64,000 bases of DNA from Bacteroidales bacterium (GTDB lineage: Bacteria > Bacteroidota > Bacteroidia > Bacteroidales > Muribaculaceae), in contig DXXM01000007.1 in the NCBI GenBank assembly GCA_019416285.1, forward strand, positions 33,370 to 97,369, given 5' to 3'. The notes under the pieces are model-generated. The model made no database searches, was not told the DNA's origin, and saw only the letters and a program-made list of their open reading frames with translations. Shown in pieces: positions 46,263-55,046 of the stretch. The position numbers and the translations under genes are program-made. Every line of letters begins with the position of its first letter. Within the stretch, counting starts at the first letter, position 1.

Positions 46263-46841
46263 TCAGATATATCGGCTCGCCACAATGTCCCAGTCGACAA
46301 TTTTCCAAAGTTCCTTGAGAGCGTCGAGACGTCGGTTGCGGTAGTCGAGATAGTAGGCGTGTTCCCACACATCGAACACCAGCAGCGGTGTCAGGCCCTC
46401 ACAGAGAGGGTTGGCGGCGTTTGAAGCCTGGGTTATGAAAAGTTTGCCGTCTTTGTCTTTCGACAGCCATACCCATCCTGAACCGAAAATAGAGGCGCCG
46501 GCATCTTCAAATTCTTTCTTGAACTGCTCGAATGAGCCAAACTGCTCGTCGATAGCCTTGCGGAGATGTCCGTCGGGCTCATGCGCGCCATCGGGAGAGA
46601 AAGTGAAGAAATAAAATATATGGTTCCACGCCTGAGAAGCGTTGTTGAAGAGGGCTCCCGATGAGGAAGTGATAATCTCTTCAAGCTCCATATCCTCATA
46701 TTTTGTGTCCTTTATAAGACGGTTTAGATTATCAATATATGTCTTTTCATGTTTGCCATAGTGATAGTCTATCGTCTCTTTAGAGATGGACGGCGCGAGT
46801 GCGTCATTCGCATACGGTAAATCAGGAAGTGTATAAATCAT
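46263..46841 (-). CDS. sodB: Superoxide dismutase, Fe/Mn family
   Basis: A 192-residue cytoplasmic enzyme that converts superoxide to peroxide and oxygen. The four metal ligands are visible: His27 (IDYHYGKHEKTY), His74 (QAWNHIFYF), Asp157 and His161 (FDVWEHAYYLDY). The first of the two His in the HYGKH motif and the NHxFYF segment suggest the iron or cambialistic type. In an anaerobe it protects Fe-S enzymes such as the fumarase in this window. Transcribed alone. Confidence 0.95.
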   Translation of the reverse strand: MIYTLPDLPYANDALAPSISKETIDYHYGKHEKTYIDNLNRLIKDTKYEDMELEEIITSSSGALFNNASQAWNHIFYFFTFSPDGAHEPDGHLRKAIDEQFGSFEQFKKEFEDAGASIFGSGWVWLSKDKDGKLFITQASNAANPLCEGLTPLLVFDVWEHAYYLDYRNRRLDALKELWKIVDWDIVASRYI

Positions 46842-46965
46842 AGTTTTGAGTTTTTTGATTCGTTATATCCTAAAAACGCCTCTGAGGGACTATGGTTCGG
46901 GAATATTCTGTTAAATTTCTTCAAGAAATGCTTTGAGATGCAATTCCGCCATGAAAAATATTGCG

Positions 46966-46973
46966 TAACTTTG
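46966..46973 (+). promoter_or_regulatory. -7 promoter element for the YitT gene
   Basis: TAACTTTG at 46966-46973, 26 bases before the ATG at 47000. Confidence 0.55.
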
Positions 46974-46999
46974 CCGCGAATCTTCATTATCATCAAGCA

Positions 47000-47962
47000 A
47001 TGGAATCATCAGGCACCACACCACAACCCAGAAAGGCGGCTATAGGCAACGGTCTCCGCGACTGGGCGGCTATTGTCGTCGGAATAGTCATCTACGCAAT
47101 AGGCTTCACGGTCTTTATTCTCCCCCATCATATAGTCATCGGAGGTATGGCCGGCTTCAGTACCCTTGTCTATTATGCAACGGGCGGTCTGCTCCCCGTA
47201 GCGGTCGTAATGTACGGCACTAACATACTTCTTCTCCTGTGCGGTTACAAATATCTCGGCAAAGGCTTCGTGTTGCGCACCATTTTCGGAACCACAGTGC
47301 TATCGATGCTCATAGGCGCTGTCGAGGGATATTTCACATCGCATCCCCCTATCGTGACGAGCGCACCGATGAGCGTGCTGATGGGCGCGGTTCTGCTCGG
47401 CCTCGGAATAGGTATATATTACAGTCATCACGGCACCACGGGGGGTACCGACATCGTAGCCGCCATCATGGAACACACAAGCAATGTCAGCATGGGGCGT
47501 GTCATGATGATAATAGACGTGTCAATTGTGGCACTCTCCTTCTTCCTGCCATTTGACGGCGATATGGAGGTGCGGATTCAGGCACGCACGCAGACGATAC
47601 TCTTCGGGCTCCTCTGCATCCTGATATATTCATGGCTCGCGGACAAGTATATAGCCCAGGGCAAGCAGACAATACAGTTTATAATACTCTCTGAAAAATG
47701 GAACGAGATTGCCTACCGAATCACTCATGAGACCGGACGCGGCGCTACCGTGTGGGACGCGCAGGGCTACTGGACCGGAAATGAGAAAAAACTGATGCTC
47801 GTGTGGTGCCGCCAGTGGAATGTGGTCGACATCTACCGGATAGTCCACGAAGTCGACGAGCACGCCTATGTCACGACATCAACCGTCAGGAGCGTCTATG
47901 GCAACGGATTTGACCGTCTGAGAATCAAGCAGAACAAAGCCGCGCAACATAAACACGAGTGA
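47000..47962 (+). CDS. YitT-family membrane protein
   Basis: A 320-residue inner-membrane protein with about five or six helices (residues 22-40, 48-66, 70-82, 92-110, 122-140 and 165-185) and a C-terminal soluble DUF2179-like domain. The pattern FILPHHIVIGGMAGFSTLVY followed by GYKYLGKGFVLRTIFGTT and HHGTTGGTDIVAAIM is typical of YitT proteins, whose function is unsettled. The tail domain starts near KQTIQFIILSEKWNEIA. The ATG at 47000 is chosen because upstream codons overlap the promoter box. Confidence 0.9.
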   Translation: MESSGTTPQPRKAAIGNGLRDWAAIVVGIVIYAIGFTVFILPHHIVIGGMAGFSTLVYYATGGLLPVAVVMYGTNILLLLCGYKYLGKGFVLRTIFGTTVLSMLIGAVEGYFTSHPPIVTSAPMSVLMGAVLLGLGIGIYYSHHGTTGGTDIVAAIMEHTSNVSMGRVMMIIDVSIVALSFFLPFDGDMEVRIQARTQTILFGLLCILIYSWLADKYIAQGKQTIQFIILSEKWNEIAYRITHETGRGATVWDAQGYWTGNEKKLMLVWCRQWNVVDIYRIVHEVDEHAYVTTSTVRSVYGNGFDRLRIKQNKAAQHKHE

Positions 47963-47983
47963 AAGACCCGGACAGAATAAAAA

Positions 47984-48024
47984 CGGAGGCCGTAAAAAAA
48001 TATCCAAGATTTTTACGGCCTCCG
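47984..48024. terminator. Bidirectional terminator, 15-base stem
   Basis: CGGAGGCCGTAAAAA (47984-47998) pairs perfectly with 48010-48024. It lies between the convergent YitT and GH13 genes. Confidence 0.88.
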
Positions 48025-48064
48025 TCCTACATTTATACCTCTCGAAAATATTATATTCAGCAGC

Positions 48065-49510
48065 TTATTTAAGTTTCACAAATTCCGGCATCCAGGCCTT
48101 GACCCTGACACTCTTTTTTGAATCGGCAAGAGGTACCGTCGTGTCAGCGTCGCTGAAAATGACGGCGATTTCATTGCCTGTCTCCTTGTCCTTTTTCAGC
48201 ACGACCAGCACATTGCCATCCGGTTCCGCCTTGAATGTGTAGAACTGCGCCTCTCCGCGCCACATGGCAGGATTAGCGTGGCGAAATTTCATCGCGGCGG
48301 CGATATAGTCTTTTAAAGCCTTCTCACCGGGATTGCGGGGCGAGAGATGGCCGGTAGTACGCGCTATATTGTCTTTCTGAGCGCCGGTGGAGTGACGGCT
48401 GAGGTCAGCATACTCGTCACCGTAGTAGAGAGTGACGGGACCGGAATAGGCCGCGAGTATCGCATGGCGGGTCATCAGCTTGCGGTAGAAAAGGGAATCC
48501 TTGGGATTGAAATGGTCGGCGAGACGATAGCCGTCGTGATTCGACAGGAAGAGATTCGGCATCACTGAGTCATTGAGATAGCCGCGTGATGTGGGCGGCG
48601 ACAACACGGTGATTACGTCGTCCCAGCCGTTTTCGAGTCCTTCGGAGCCGAGTTCCTGCATGGCGCCGCTGATGCGGATTTTGCCGTCGAAATCAAATGC
48701 GCTTTTCAGACCGCCGTCCTTATATACGCCGTTGTTGATGACAGCGGCCGTTCCCCAATCCTCGCCGACCATATAGCCGAGCGTGCCCCATTTTTCGCCG
48801 CGAGCCTTGCGTGCGGAAGTCAGCGAGTCGACTGCGAGAGTTATTTCATTCCAGTAATTATGTCCGCCCTGAAGAGCCTGATATGCCTGATCAAGACGCC
48901 AGCCGTCAATATCGAAGTTGTCAATCCAGTATGTTGCGACATCCTTGAAATAGTCGAGCGAAGCCGGATAGACCACATTGCCCTTGCCGCCGATTTCGCC
49001 ACGGTCGCTCAGCACCCATTCGCTTTTGATTTCATGTCCCTGAGGCGACGGAGAGTCGACGCCACCGTGATGCCCGAACACACCGTCGAGAATCACATGG
49101 ATTCCACGTTTGTGAGCCTCGTCCACAAGCTCGCGTAAATCGGCCTCTGTGCCGAAGTGAGGGTCTATGGCAAAATAATTGTTTGTGAAATAACCGGTAG
49201 CCTGGAGTTTCTCGCCACCGGTGGCTTTCGAACTGTCGAAAATCGGGGTTATCCACAGGGCGTTGGCGCCGAGCTCCCTTATATGGTCGAGTGCGTTGAT
49301 GACGCCGCGGAGATTGCCGCTTTTCAGTGCATCGTCGGGCCCCCACATGGCCGTATAGCCCGGAGCTCCGTCAGGAGCATGCTGAAACGAAGCGAGCATG
49401 ACCTGATATATCACCAGCTCACGCGGATCGGTCACAGAAGAGGTCGCACTGATGGAATTGTGGCCCAAGAGCGTGGCTACAATCCCGAGTAAAACAGATT
49501 TAAGTTTCAT
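48065..49510 (-). CDS. Secreted alpha-amylase family (GH13) enzyme
   Basis: A 481-residue protein with a signal peptide (about residues 1-22). The barrel carries the GH13 catalytic residues: nucleophile Asp207 (DGWRLDQ), acid/base Glu250 (MVGEDWG) and Asp326 (LSNHDGYR), plus the GVFGHHG region replacing the usual DxVxNH motif. A short C-terminal beta domain follows. Likely a periplasmic glucan hydrolase acting on alpha-1,4 or 1,6 links. No SusC/SusD, regulator or other starch gene is adjacent. Confidence 0.92.
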   Translation of the reverse strand: MKLKSVLLGIVATLLGHNSISATSSVTDPRELVIYQVMLASFQHAPDGAPGYTAMWGPDDALKSGNLRGVINALDHIRELGANALWITPIFDSSKATGGEKLQATGYFTNNYFAIDPHFGTEADLRELVDEAHKRGIHVILDGVFGHHGGVDSPSPQGHEIKSEWVLSDRGEIGGKGNVVYPASLDYFKDVATYWIDNFDIDGWRLDQAYQALQGGHNYWNEITLAVDSLTSARKARGEKWGTLGYMVGEDWGTAAVINNGVYKDGGLKSAFDFDGKIRISGAMQELGSEGLENGWDDVITVLSPPTSRGYLNDSVMPNLFLSNHDGYRLADHFNPKDSLFYRKLMTRHAILAAYSGPVTLYYGDEYADLSRHSTGAQKDNIARTTGHLSPRNPGEKALKDYIAAAMKFRHANPAMWRGEAQFYTFKAEPDGNVLVVLKKDKETGNEIAVIFSDADTTVPLADSKKSVRVKAWMPEFVKLK

Positions 49511-49563
49511 TTGGATTTATCGGAAAGGTTATTCAGTTGTAAGTATGGTATCTCTATTTCCTA

Positions 49564-49571
49564 CAAAGATA
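49564..49571 (-). promoter_or_regulatory. -7 promoter element for the GH13 gene
   Basis: TATCTTTG on the minus strand at 49564-49571, about 55 bases before the ATG. No -33 match at the expected spacing. Confidence 0.45.
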
Positions 49572-49673
49572 CGCAAAAAAGTGCAATCCGCCATTCATAA
49601 ACGGAATAATTCCATTCAGACACAAATTAATTCCAATGGTAGGAATATACTATGGCCCGAGGCAGTCTGTAGC

Positions 49674-49681
49674 TAATTTTG
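49674..49681 (+). promoter_or_regulatory. -7 promoter element for the outer-membrane gene
   Basis: TAATTTTG at 49674-49681, about 80 bases before the ATG at 49762. Confidence 0.45.
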
Positions 49682-49761
49682 CAATGTCATGAGGGAGATA
49701 TGCCTGCCGTGCAATCACCTTCGGAATGACAGTTTGTATCAATCTATTATCCGTTTTTTCA

Positions 49762-50631
49762 ATGAAAAAAATTTCCGTATTGCTCACCGTGGCTCTGACA
49801 TTTTTGATGAGCCATCTCTCCTATTGTCAGGGACTGATAAAATATGAAACCGTAGCCCGCAGCGAACTCCGGGATTATTTAGGGAACAGATATGGGAGCG
49901 GAGATTTTGAGAAGGTTTCGTTTACATATAATTTCGCACTGTCCAAAAACTGGCGCGCAAACGTCTATGCCGATTATGCCAATATGGATAACAGAGGTGA
50001 GGCGGCCGAGATAAACGATGACAAGATAATCAATCTCGGTATCACATTCAGCCACCTGCGGCCGCTGTCTGAGAAATGGGACATGCTAATCAGCGCCGGA
50101 GGCGGTATTTTTTCGCCGCTCGTCGGCGTTTCGTTCAGGTGTATGCTCGGCAACGGAGGTCTTGGCTTCGTCTGCCATATAAACGACAATCTCGATCTGG
50201 GAGGAGGACTCGCCTTGACAAATGCCTATGGCATACCCATGCTGATGCCGACGCTTTACCTCGGATGGCATCGCGACGGGCGTTTCAGATTCAACATCAG
50301 CATGGCCGATGCGCTTTCGGTCAAAGCGTCTACACGATTCGGTAAAATGTTTAAACTGGATTTATATGCCGTCGAGATGTCGGGCATAAGCGCGGTGCGC
50401 CGGAACTCAAAGATATATTCCCAGCTCATGGTGAGGTCTTACATCTCTCCCATCCTCCGCCTCAACGAATCGACATGCCTTTTTGCAAATATCGGAGGAA
50501 ACTGGGCCCGCTCGGTCTGCGAGACCGACCGCTCGCTAAAGGCGTTTTTTAAAGCCTTTGGCGAGGAGCACAAAAGCAAGGACTTCCGTCCCGCTCTGAT
50601 GCTGGCCGGAGGAGTCAAATGGAGATTCTGA
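49762..50631 (+). CDS. Outer-membrane beta-barrel protein (DUF6268-like)
   Basis: A 289-residue protein with a signal peptide (MKKISVLLTVALTFLMSHLS, cut near YCQG) and alternating hydrophobic/polar strands to a terminal Phe (GGVKWRF), the pattern of an outer-membrane barrel. The segments FSHLRPLSEKWDMLISAGGG and LMPTLYLGWH are like the DUF6268 group, which I suggest with low certainty. The in-frame ATG at 49726 would add 12 residues before the signal peptide, so I start at 49762. A LytTR regulator gene follows 38 bases later with its own -7 box. Confidence 0.75.
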   Translation: MKKISVLLTVALTFLMSHLSYCQGLIKYETVARSELRDYLGNRYGSGDFEKVSFTYNFALSKNWRANVYADYANMDNRGEAAEINDDKIINLGITFSHLRPLSEKWDMLISAGGGIFSPLVGVSFRCMLGNGGLGFVCHINDNLDLGGGLALTNAYGIPMLMPTLYLGWHRDGRFRFNISMADALSVKASTRFGKMFKLDLYAVEMSGISAVRRNSKIYSQLMVRSYISPILRLNESTCLFANIGGNWARSVCETDRSLKAFFKAFGEEHKSKDFRPALMLAGGVKWRF

Positions 50632-50641
50632 ATATTTTGTC

Positions 50642-50649
50642 TAATTTTG
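50642..50649 (+). promoter_or_regulatory. -7 promoter element for the LytTR operon
   Basis: TAATTTTG at 50642-50649, 20 bases before the ATG at 50670. Confidence 0.5.
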
Positions 50650-50669
50650 TACAAAAATAATTCTTGCAA

Positions 50670-51404
50670 ATGGTTAAGTATCTAATTATTGAGGACGAGC
50701 GCCTGGCATACGAGGAACTGAAACGCATGATGTCGCTGCAACGTCCGGACTATGTTTTAGCCGGATGGTGCGACAGCATCGAACAGGCTAAACTTCAGAT
50801 TTCTTCGGGAAACATCGATTTAATGTTTCTTGACATCCATCTTGCCGACGGTCTGGCATTTGAAATCTTCGACGAAATCGAAAACAACATACCTGTCATC
50901 TATACTACGGCCTACGATGAATATGCACTGAAAGCCTTTAAAGTGGGCGACGGAGTGGATTACCTGCTCAAACCTGTTCAGGACGATGAATTGGCAAAAG
51001 CCCTCGACCGTTTTGAGAAAGGTCTGCTCAAAGCGAAAGGGTGTCGGCCGAAAGGCGCAAACCGTCAGCGCTTTCTCGTCAGGACCGGCGACAGCTACCG
51101 CCATATTCCGGTGGCTGAGATTGCATATTTTCAGGTCGAGGACAGATGCACCTTCATTCATCTGCGCAACAAAAAAGCATTTATCGTTGACAGCTCTCTT
51201 GATTTACTGGAAACGGAACTTGACGGCAACCGATTCTTTCGCATTTCGAGAAACTGCATCATCAATATTGATTCCATCGGCAGATGCAACAGGCTTTTCG
51301 GCGGCCGCCTGTGTGTCCATCTGGCGGATAATCCCGATACTGAGCTCATAGTGAGCAGAAACCGGGCCACGGATTTTCTTGATTGGATTGACGGGATAAA
51401 CTAA
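50670..51404 (+). CDS. LytTR-family response regulator
   Basis: A 244-residue two-component regulator. The receiver domain (about 1-120) has the acidic pair in IIEDERLAYEEL, phospho-acceptor Asp55 in LMFLDIHLADG, the Thr in VIYTTAYDEYAL and Lys in DYLLKPVQ. The LytTR DNA-binding domain (about 135-240) has the typical AEIAYFQVEDRCTFIHL and NRFFRISRNCIINIDSI segments. The ATG at 50670 is preferred to an in-frame TTG at 50664. The cognate kinase is the next gene. Confidence 0.95.
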   Translation: MVKYLIIEDERLAYEELKRMMSLQRPDYVLAGWCDSIEQAKLQISSGNIDLMFLDIHLADGLAFEIFDEIENNIPVIYTTAYDEYALKAFKVGDGVDYLLKPVQDDELAKALDRFEKGLLKAKGCRPKGANRQRFLVRTGDSYRHIPVAEIAYFQVEDRCTFIHLRNKKAFIVDSSLDLLETELDGNRFFRISRNCIINIDSIGRCNRLFGGRLCVHLADNPDTELIVSRNRATDFLDWIDGIN

Positions 51405-51425
51405 GGTATAATAAGTATAATAGGT

Positions 51426-52403
51426 ATGAAAAAGCAATATATCGTATGGTTTCTTTTGGCGGTGCTGATTTCGCTGATTATAAACGGTATGTCGAACACT
51501 GTCATCGGCGGGAAATCTTTCGGACCTGATTTTTTCAGGATGCTTGCCTTAAATTATCCGGTTTGCGTGTTAATCGGAGCGGTCGATGTTCTGATTATAC
51601 TTTTTATTAATCGTCTAATGGCGCGATTTAAAGAAATTTATGTGCTTATTGTCAACGTGATAGTGACCACGCTGGTCTGTTGTGTGATACTCACGTTACT
51701 GAATTTTTTGCTGAGTACCATAGATATTTACACGGCGATGGTCAAATCCATTGCTGCGTTTGCATGGAGCTTTCTGATTGTCATGATGATTGAATTGTTC
51801 ATATTCAGTATCAGACGTGAACGGGTGGAGAAAGAAAAAGCATTGTTCCAGCTCATGATGCTGCGCAGGCAACTCAATCCCCATTTTCTCTTCAATAGCC
51901 TCAATACGTTGGCAGCCTTGTCATATCAGGACGCACAGCGCACCAACTTATTTGCAAAAAAACTGTCGATGGTCTACCGTTACCTGCTCGACTCGCTCCA
52001 GGCTCCGGCAGTAAGTGTGGACGAAGAGATGGCTTTTGTCGAAAATTATATCATTCTTGAGAAAATCCGTTTCGAGGACAATCTTGAAATAGATATCCGC
52101 AGGGAGATTGATACCAGAGGCGCCACCATCCTGCCATCAAGCATACAGCTACTCGTCGAAAACGCAATCAAACACAATATCTGCACCTCGACCAAGCATC
52201 TTGTAATAAATATCCGTATTCACGACAAAGGCATCACCGTCTCTAATCCAGTTCAGAAGAGACAGCCCGTGCGGAAATCAGGTCACGGCCTTGACAATCT
52301 CGCCTGTCAATACGCTATCCACAACAAAAACATAGAAATTTCAGATGACAAAGAACTATTCACCGTAACACTTCCATTCATCACCACCCCAAACAAACTC
52401 TAA
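51426..52403 (+). CDS. LytS-type membrane histidine kinase
   Basis: A 325-residue sensor kinase with four predicted helices in about the first 130 residues (5-22, 42-62, 70-95 and 105-128) and short loops, so it senses within or at the membrane. The phospho-acceptor is His153 in RRQLNPHFLFNSLNTLAAL, the His_kinase signature of LytS/YpdA enzymes. The ATPase domain has the N box VENAIKHN and the G motif GHGLDNLACQ. It lies 21 bases after the LytTR regulator. Its first 450 bases look more A+T-rich than the neighbouring genes. Confidence 0.93.
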   Translation: MKKQYIVWFLLAVLISLIINGMSNTVIGGKSFGPDFFRMLALNYPVCVLIGAVDVLIILFINRLMARFKEIYVLIVNVIVTTLVCCVILTLLNFLLSTIDIYTAMVKSIAAFAWSFLIVMMIELFIFSIRRERVEKEKALFQLMMLRRQLNPHFLFNSLNTLAALSYQDAQRTNLFAKKLSMVYRYLLDSLQAPAVSVDEEMAFVENYIILEKIRFEDNLEIDIRREIDTRGATILPSSIQLLVENAIKHNICTSTKHLVINIRIHDKGITVSNPVQKRQPVRKSGHGLDNLACQYAIHNKNIEISDDKELFTVTLPFITTPNKL

Positions 52404-52482
52404 CAAGTATCTCCATCTACTTTAAAAATTTAATCAACCACAATATATAATAACAATCTCCCTCTGGATTACTCAAAAACAA

Positions 52483-52508
52483 CAAAACCCGCATTGCTGC
52501 GGGTTTTG
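52483..52508 (-). terminator. Terminator after tRNA-Cys
   Basis: CAAAACCCGC and GCGGGTTTTG (10-base perfect stem, 6-base loop), 5 bases past the tRNA end. A T-rich stretch follows on the minus strand. It may also stop the plus-strand LytS transcript. Confidence 0.8.
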
Positions 52509-52512
52509 GTTG

Positions 52513-52583
52513 AGGTTCCTAGCAGAATCGAACTGCTGTAAACGGTTTTGCAGACCGGCGCCTAACCACTCGGCCAAGGAACC
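52513..52583 (-). tRNA. tRNA-Cys (GCA)
   Basis: On the minus strand the molecule begins GGTTCCTTGGCCGAGTGG and ends AGGAACC plus a U discriminator. The 7-base acceptor stem (52577-52583 with 52514-52520) is perfect. The anticodon loop is CTGCAAA, with GCA on a CGGT/ACCG stem, and the T loop is TTCGATT. A U at position 73 and the GCA anticodon identify cysteine. CCA is not encoded. Confidence 0.96.
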
Positions 52584-52604
52584 ATGCTGTGGTTTTTACG
52601 TGTG

Positions 52605-52636
52605 CAAAGTTAGGGGTTTATTTTGAGCTGTGCAAA
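52605..52636 (-). promoter_or_regulatory. Promoter for tRNA-Cys
   Basis: On the minus strand, TTTG (52633-52636) and TAACTTTG (52605-52612) are exactly 20 bases apart, the best-formed -33/-7 pair in the window with the metal-efflux one. Confidence 0.8.
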
Positions 52637-52686
52637 TTTTCTTGCATTTTTTTATCATTAATATTTCGCAACTCATTTTTTATTGC

Positions 52687-52694
52687 TAATTTTG
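52687..52694 (+). promoter_or_regulatory. -7 promoter element for the C1B peptidase gene
   Basis: TAATTTTG at 52687-52694, with a weak TTTC at 52664-52667 as -33. About 60 bases before the ATG at 52755. Confidence 0.5.
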
Positions 52695-52754
52695 TCAGTG
52701 TAAGTAATAATATGTCAACTGATTTCACTATTTATAACCAATCATCACATTATC

Positions 52755-54161
52755 ATGAAAAAAACATTGTTTGTTCTCGGAGCGGCGTTCTCGCTGACAT
52801 TCCCGGCAATGATTGCCGCCAATCCGGTGGGAAAAGGAGGCATTTCCGGCGAGGATATTGCGGCGTTCCGCAATGCCTATGAGAAATCGCCGTCGGCCAA
52901 AGCCCTCCACAATGCCATTGCCAACAATGACATCAACACATTGGCCGTCAATCACTCGAACAAGAGCAATTTCGACGACCATTTCTCTCACCGCGTAAAG
53001 AGCAAGGGCATCACCAACCAGCGCTCGTCAGGACGCTGCTGGTTATTTACCGGCCTCAACGTATTGCGCGCACAGATGATGGCCGAACACAATCTACCTA
53101 TGCTCGAGCTCTCCCAAAGCTACAACTTCTTCTGGGATCAGCTTGAAAAATCGAATCTTTTCCTTCAGGGAATTATCGATACGGCATCACTCCCGCAGGA
53201 GGACCGCAAAGTCGACTGGCTTTTCTCAAATCCCCTCAGCGACGGAGGCCAGTACACCGGCATTGCCGACAATTTTATGAAATATGGTGTAGTGCCCATC
53301 GAAATCATGGGCGAGACCAACAGCAGCAAGTCAACATCAAACATGCGCCGTCTCCTCAACCTCCGTCTGCGCGAGGACGGTCTGGAACTCCGCAAGCTCG
53401 CAGCCGAAGGTGCCAGCCAAACCAAACTCGACAGCCGCAAAAAGGAAATGCTGACCGAAGTCTACCGCATGCTTGCCCTCAATCTCGGCGAACCTCCCAC
53501 AGAATTCACCTGGACACGCCGCGACGCCGACGGCAAAGCCATCAGCACCGAGACCTATACCCCGCAGTCGTTCTACAAGACATTTGCAGGCAATGACCTC
53601 AAAAACGATTACGTGATGCTCATGAACGACCCTACCCGCGAGTATTACAAGCTGTATGAAATCGAATTTGACCGCCATGGTTACGACGGCTATAACTGGA
53701 CCTACGTCAATCTGCCGATGGAGGATATCAAGAAAATGGCCATCGCGTCAATCAAAGACAACAACGCAATGTATTTTTCATGCGACGTCGGTAAATTTAT
53801 CGACCGTGAGCGCGGTCTCCTTGACATAAACAATTTCGACTACGATTCACTGTTCGGAACAAAATTCGGCATGGATAAGGCGGACCGTATCCGCACCCAC
53901 TCATCAGCCTCGTCACACGCCATGACACTTGTGGCTGTAGACCTCGATGCAAACGACAAACCCAACAAATGGCTCGTCGAAAACAGCTGGGGCAACGGAG
54001 CCAACAACGGTCACCTTATTATGACCGACGAATGGTTTAACGAATACATGTTCCGCCTCGTCGTCAACAAAAAATACATCACCCCCGAGGTGAAAACCGT
54101 CCTCAAACAAAACCCCACCCTCCTTCCCCCTTGGGATCCCATGTTCGCCGACGAAGAATAA
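52755..54161 (+). CDS. C1B-family cysteine peptidase (PepC/bleomycin-hydrolase-like), exported
   Basis: A 468-residue papain-fold aminopeptidase. The catalytic triad is Cys95 (SSGRCWLFTG), His388 (SSASSHAMTLVAVD) and Asn410 (WLVENSWG). Between Cys and His lie the family's long helical insertions. PepC and bleomycin hydrolase are normally cytoplasmic; this one has a signal peptide (MKKTLFVLGAAFSLTFPAMI), so it should work in the periplasm or outside. It likely trims peptides taken from the gut. A related exported C1B peptidase of Bacteroides has been linked to host protein cleavage, but that role is not shown here. Confidence 0.9.
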   Translation: MKKTLFVLGAAFSLTFPAMIAANPVGKGGISGEDIAAFRNAYEKSPSAKALHNAIANNDINTLAVNHSNKSNFDDHFSHRVKSKGITNQRSSGRCWLFTGLNVLRAQMMAEHNLPMLELSQSYNFFWDQLEKSNLFLQGIIDTASLPQEDRKVDWLFSNPLSDGGQYTGIADNFMKYGVVPIEIMGETNSSKSTSNMRRLLNLRLREDGLELRKLAAEGASQTKLDSRKKEMLTEVYRMLALNLGEPPTEFTWTRRDADGKAISTETYTPQSFYKTFAGNDLKNDYVMLMNDPTREYYKLYEIEFDRHGYDGYNWTYVNLPMEDIKKMAIASIKDNNAMYFSCDVGKFIDRERGLLDINNFDYDSLFGTKFGMDKADRIRTHSSASSHAMTLVAVDLDANDKPNKWLVENSWGNGANNGHLIMTDEWFNEYMFRLVVNKKYITPEVKTVLKQNPTLLPPWDPMFADEE

Positions 54162-54177
54162 TTGCGAGCAACCAATC

Positions 54178-54229
54178 TTAACCATAAAAAACCGCCGAGC
54201 ACTTAGAGCCCGACGGTTTTTATGGTTAA
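54178..54229. terminator. Bidirectional terminator
   Basis: TTAACCATAAAAA-ACCG and its complement CGGTTTTTATGGTTAA form a long stem around an imperfect GC-rich loop, between the convergent C1B peptidase and DUF2520-like genes. Confidence 0.8.
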
Positions 54230-54235
54230 TGTCTT

Positions 54236-55006
54236 CTATTTTTCGGTCATGATGGCATCGGAGAGGGTGCTGTAGAGGGATTTTTCGGGGTCGGAGAGTT
54301 GGGCGAGGTGGGAGGCGATGATGTTTACGTCGCCCCGGACGGCGGGGCCTGTCTGAGAGGCTGAGGGTGAATTGACTAGTGCTTTACGCAATGTCTCTTC
54401 AAGCAGCGGACGGAGGACATCGAAGGGGAGGCCTTCGCGCTGTAGGAGCTTTTCGGCTATAGTCCAAAGGTGGTTGGTGAAATTGCAGGCAAAGACGGCT
54501 GAAACGTGCATTTTCTTGCGGATTTCGCTGTCGGCATGATATACCTTCCTGAATACTTTTTCGCCGAGCGTACGGATTTCAGCCTCGGTCTCCGGCGTAT
54601 TCCCTTCAACAAACAGAGGCACGGCCGGCATATCAAGATCTACATTTTTAGAAAATGTCTGCAAGGGATAAAAAACACCGTAGCGGTCCGACGCAGGCGC
54701 GAGCGCTTCCATGCCGACTGAACCGGATGTGTGGAGCACGAGAGCGTTTCCTTTCGGAAGGGCGGCGGCAATTCCGGCTATGGCATCGTCTTTCACGCTT
54801 AACAGATAAATATCTGCATCATCGACAATGTCATTGAGATTGGCAGTGGCGGATGCTCCGGGGAGTTTGGCGGCAAGTTCGAGTGCGGATTCTATGTGTC
54901 GGCTATAGACCTGCACAAAATCAGCCGCCCCAGCGTCTGAGAGAGCCGGGGCGAGATGTGAGGCGACATTGCCGGCGCCTATCATTACTATTTTCGGCTT
55001 CGACAT
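54236..55006 (-). CDS. Rossmann-fold oxidoreductase, DUF2520-like
   Basis: A 256-residue protein with an N-terminal NADP-binding domain (KIVMIGAGNVASHLAPAL) like that of pyrroline-5-carboxylate reductase, and a helical C-terminal dimer domain. The middle segment VLHTSGSVGMEAL and FYPLQTFSKN, then HVSAVFACNFTNHLW, is the pattern of the DUF2520 family. Its substrate is unknown. It is first on the minus strand after the terminator; a nitroreductase gene ends 40 bases upstream of its start. Confidence 0.88.
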   Translation of the reverse strand: MSKPKIVMIGAGNVASHLAPALSDAGAADFVQVYSRHIESALELAAKLPGASATANLNDIVDDADIYLLSVKDDAIAGIAAALPKGNALVLHTSGSVGMEALAPASDRYGVFYPLQTFSKNVDLDMPAVPLFVEGNTPETEAEIRTLGEKVFRKVYHADSEIRKKMHVSAVFACNFTNHLWTIAEKLLQREGLPFDVLRPLLEETLRKALVNSPSASQTGPAVRGDVNIIASHLAQLSDPEKSLYSTLSDAIMTEK

Positions 55007-55046
55007 ATCGAATGTAAGATTTTTTCAGAATAATTTTCGTCCGGAA

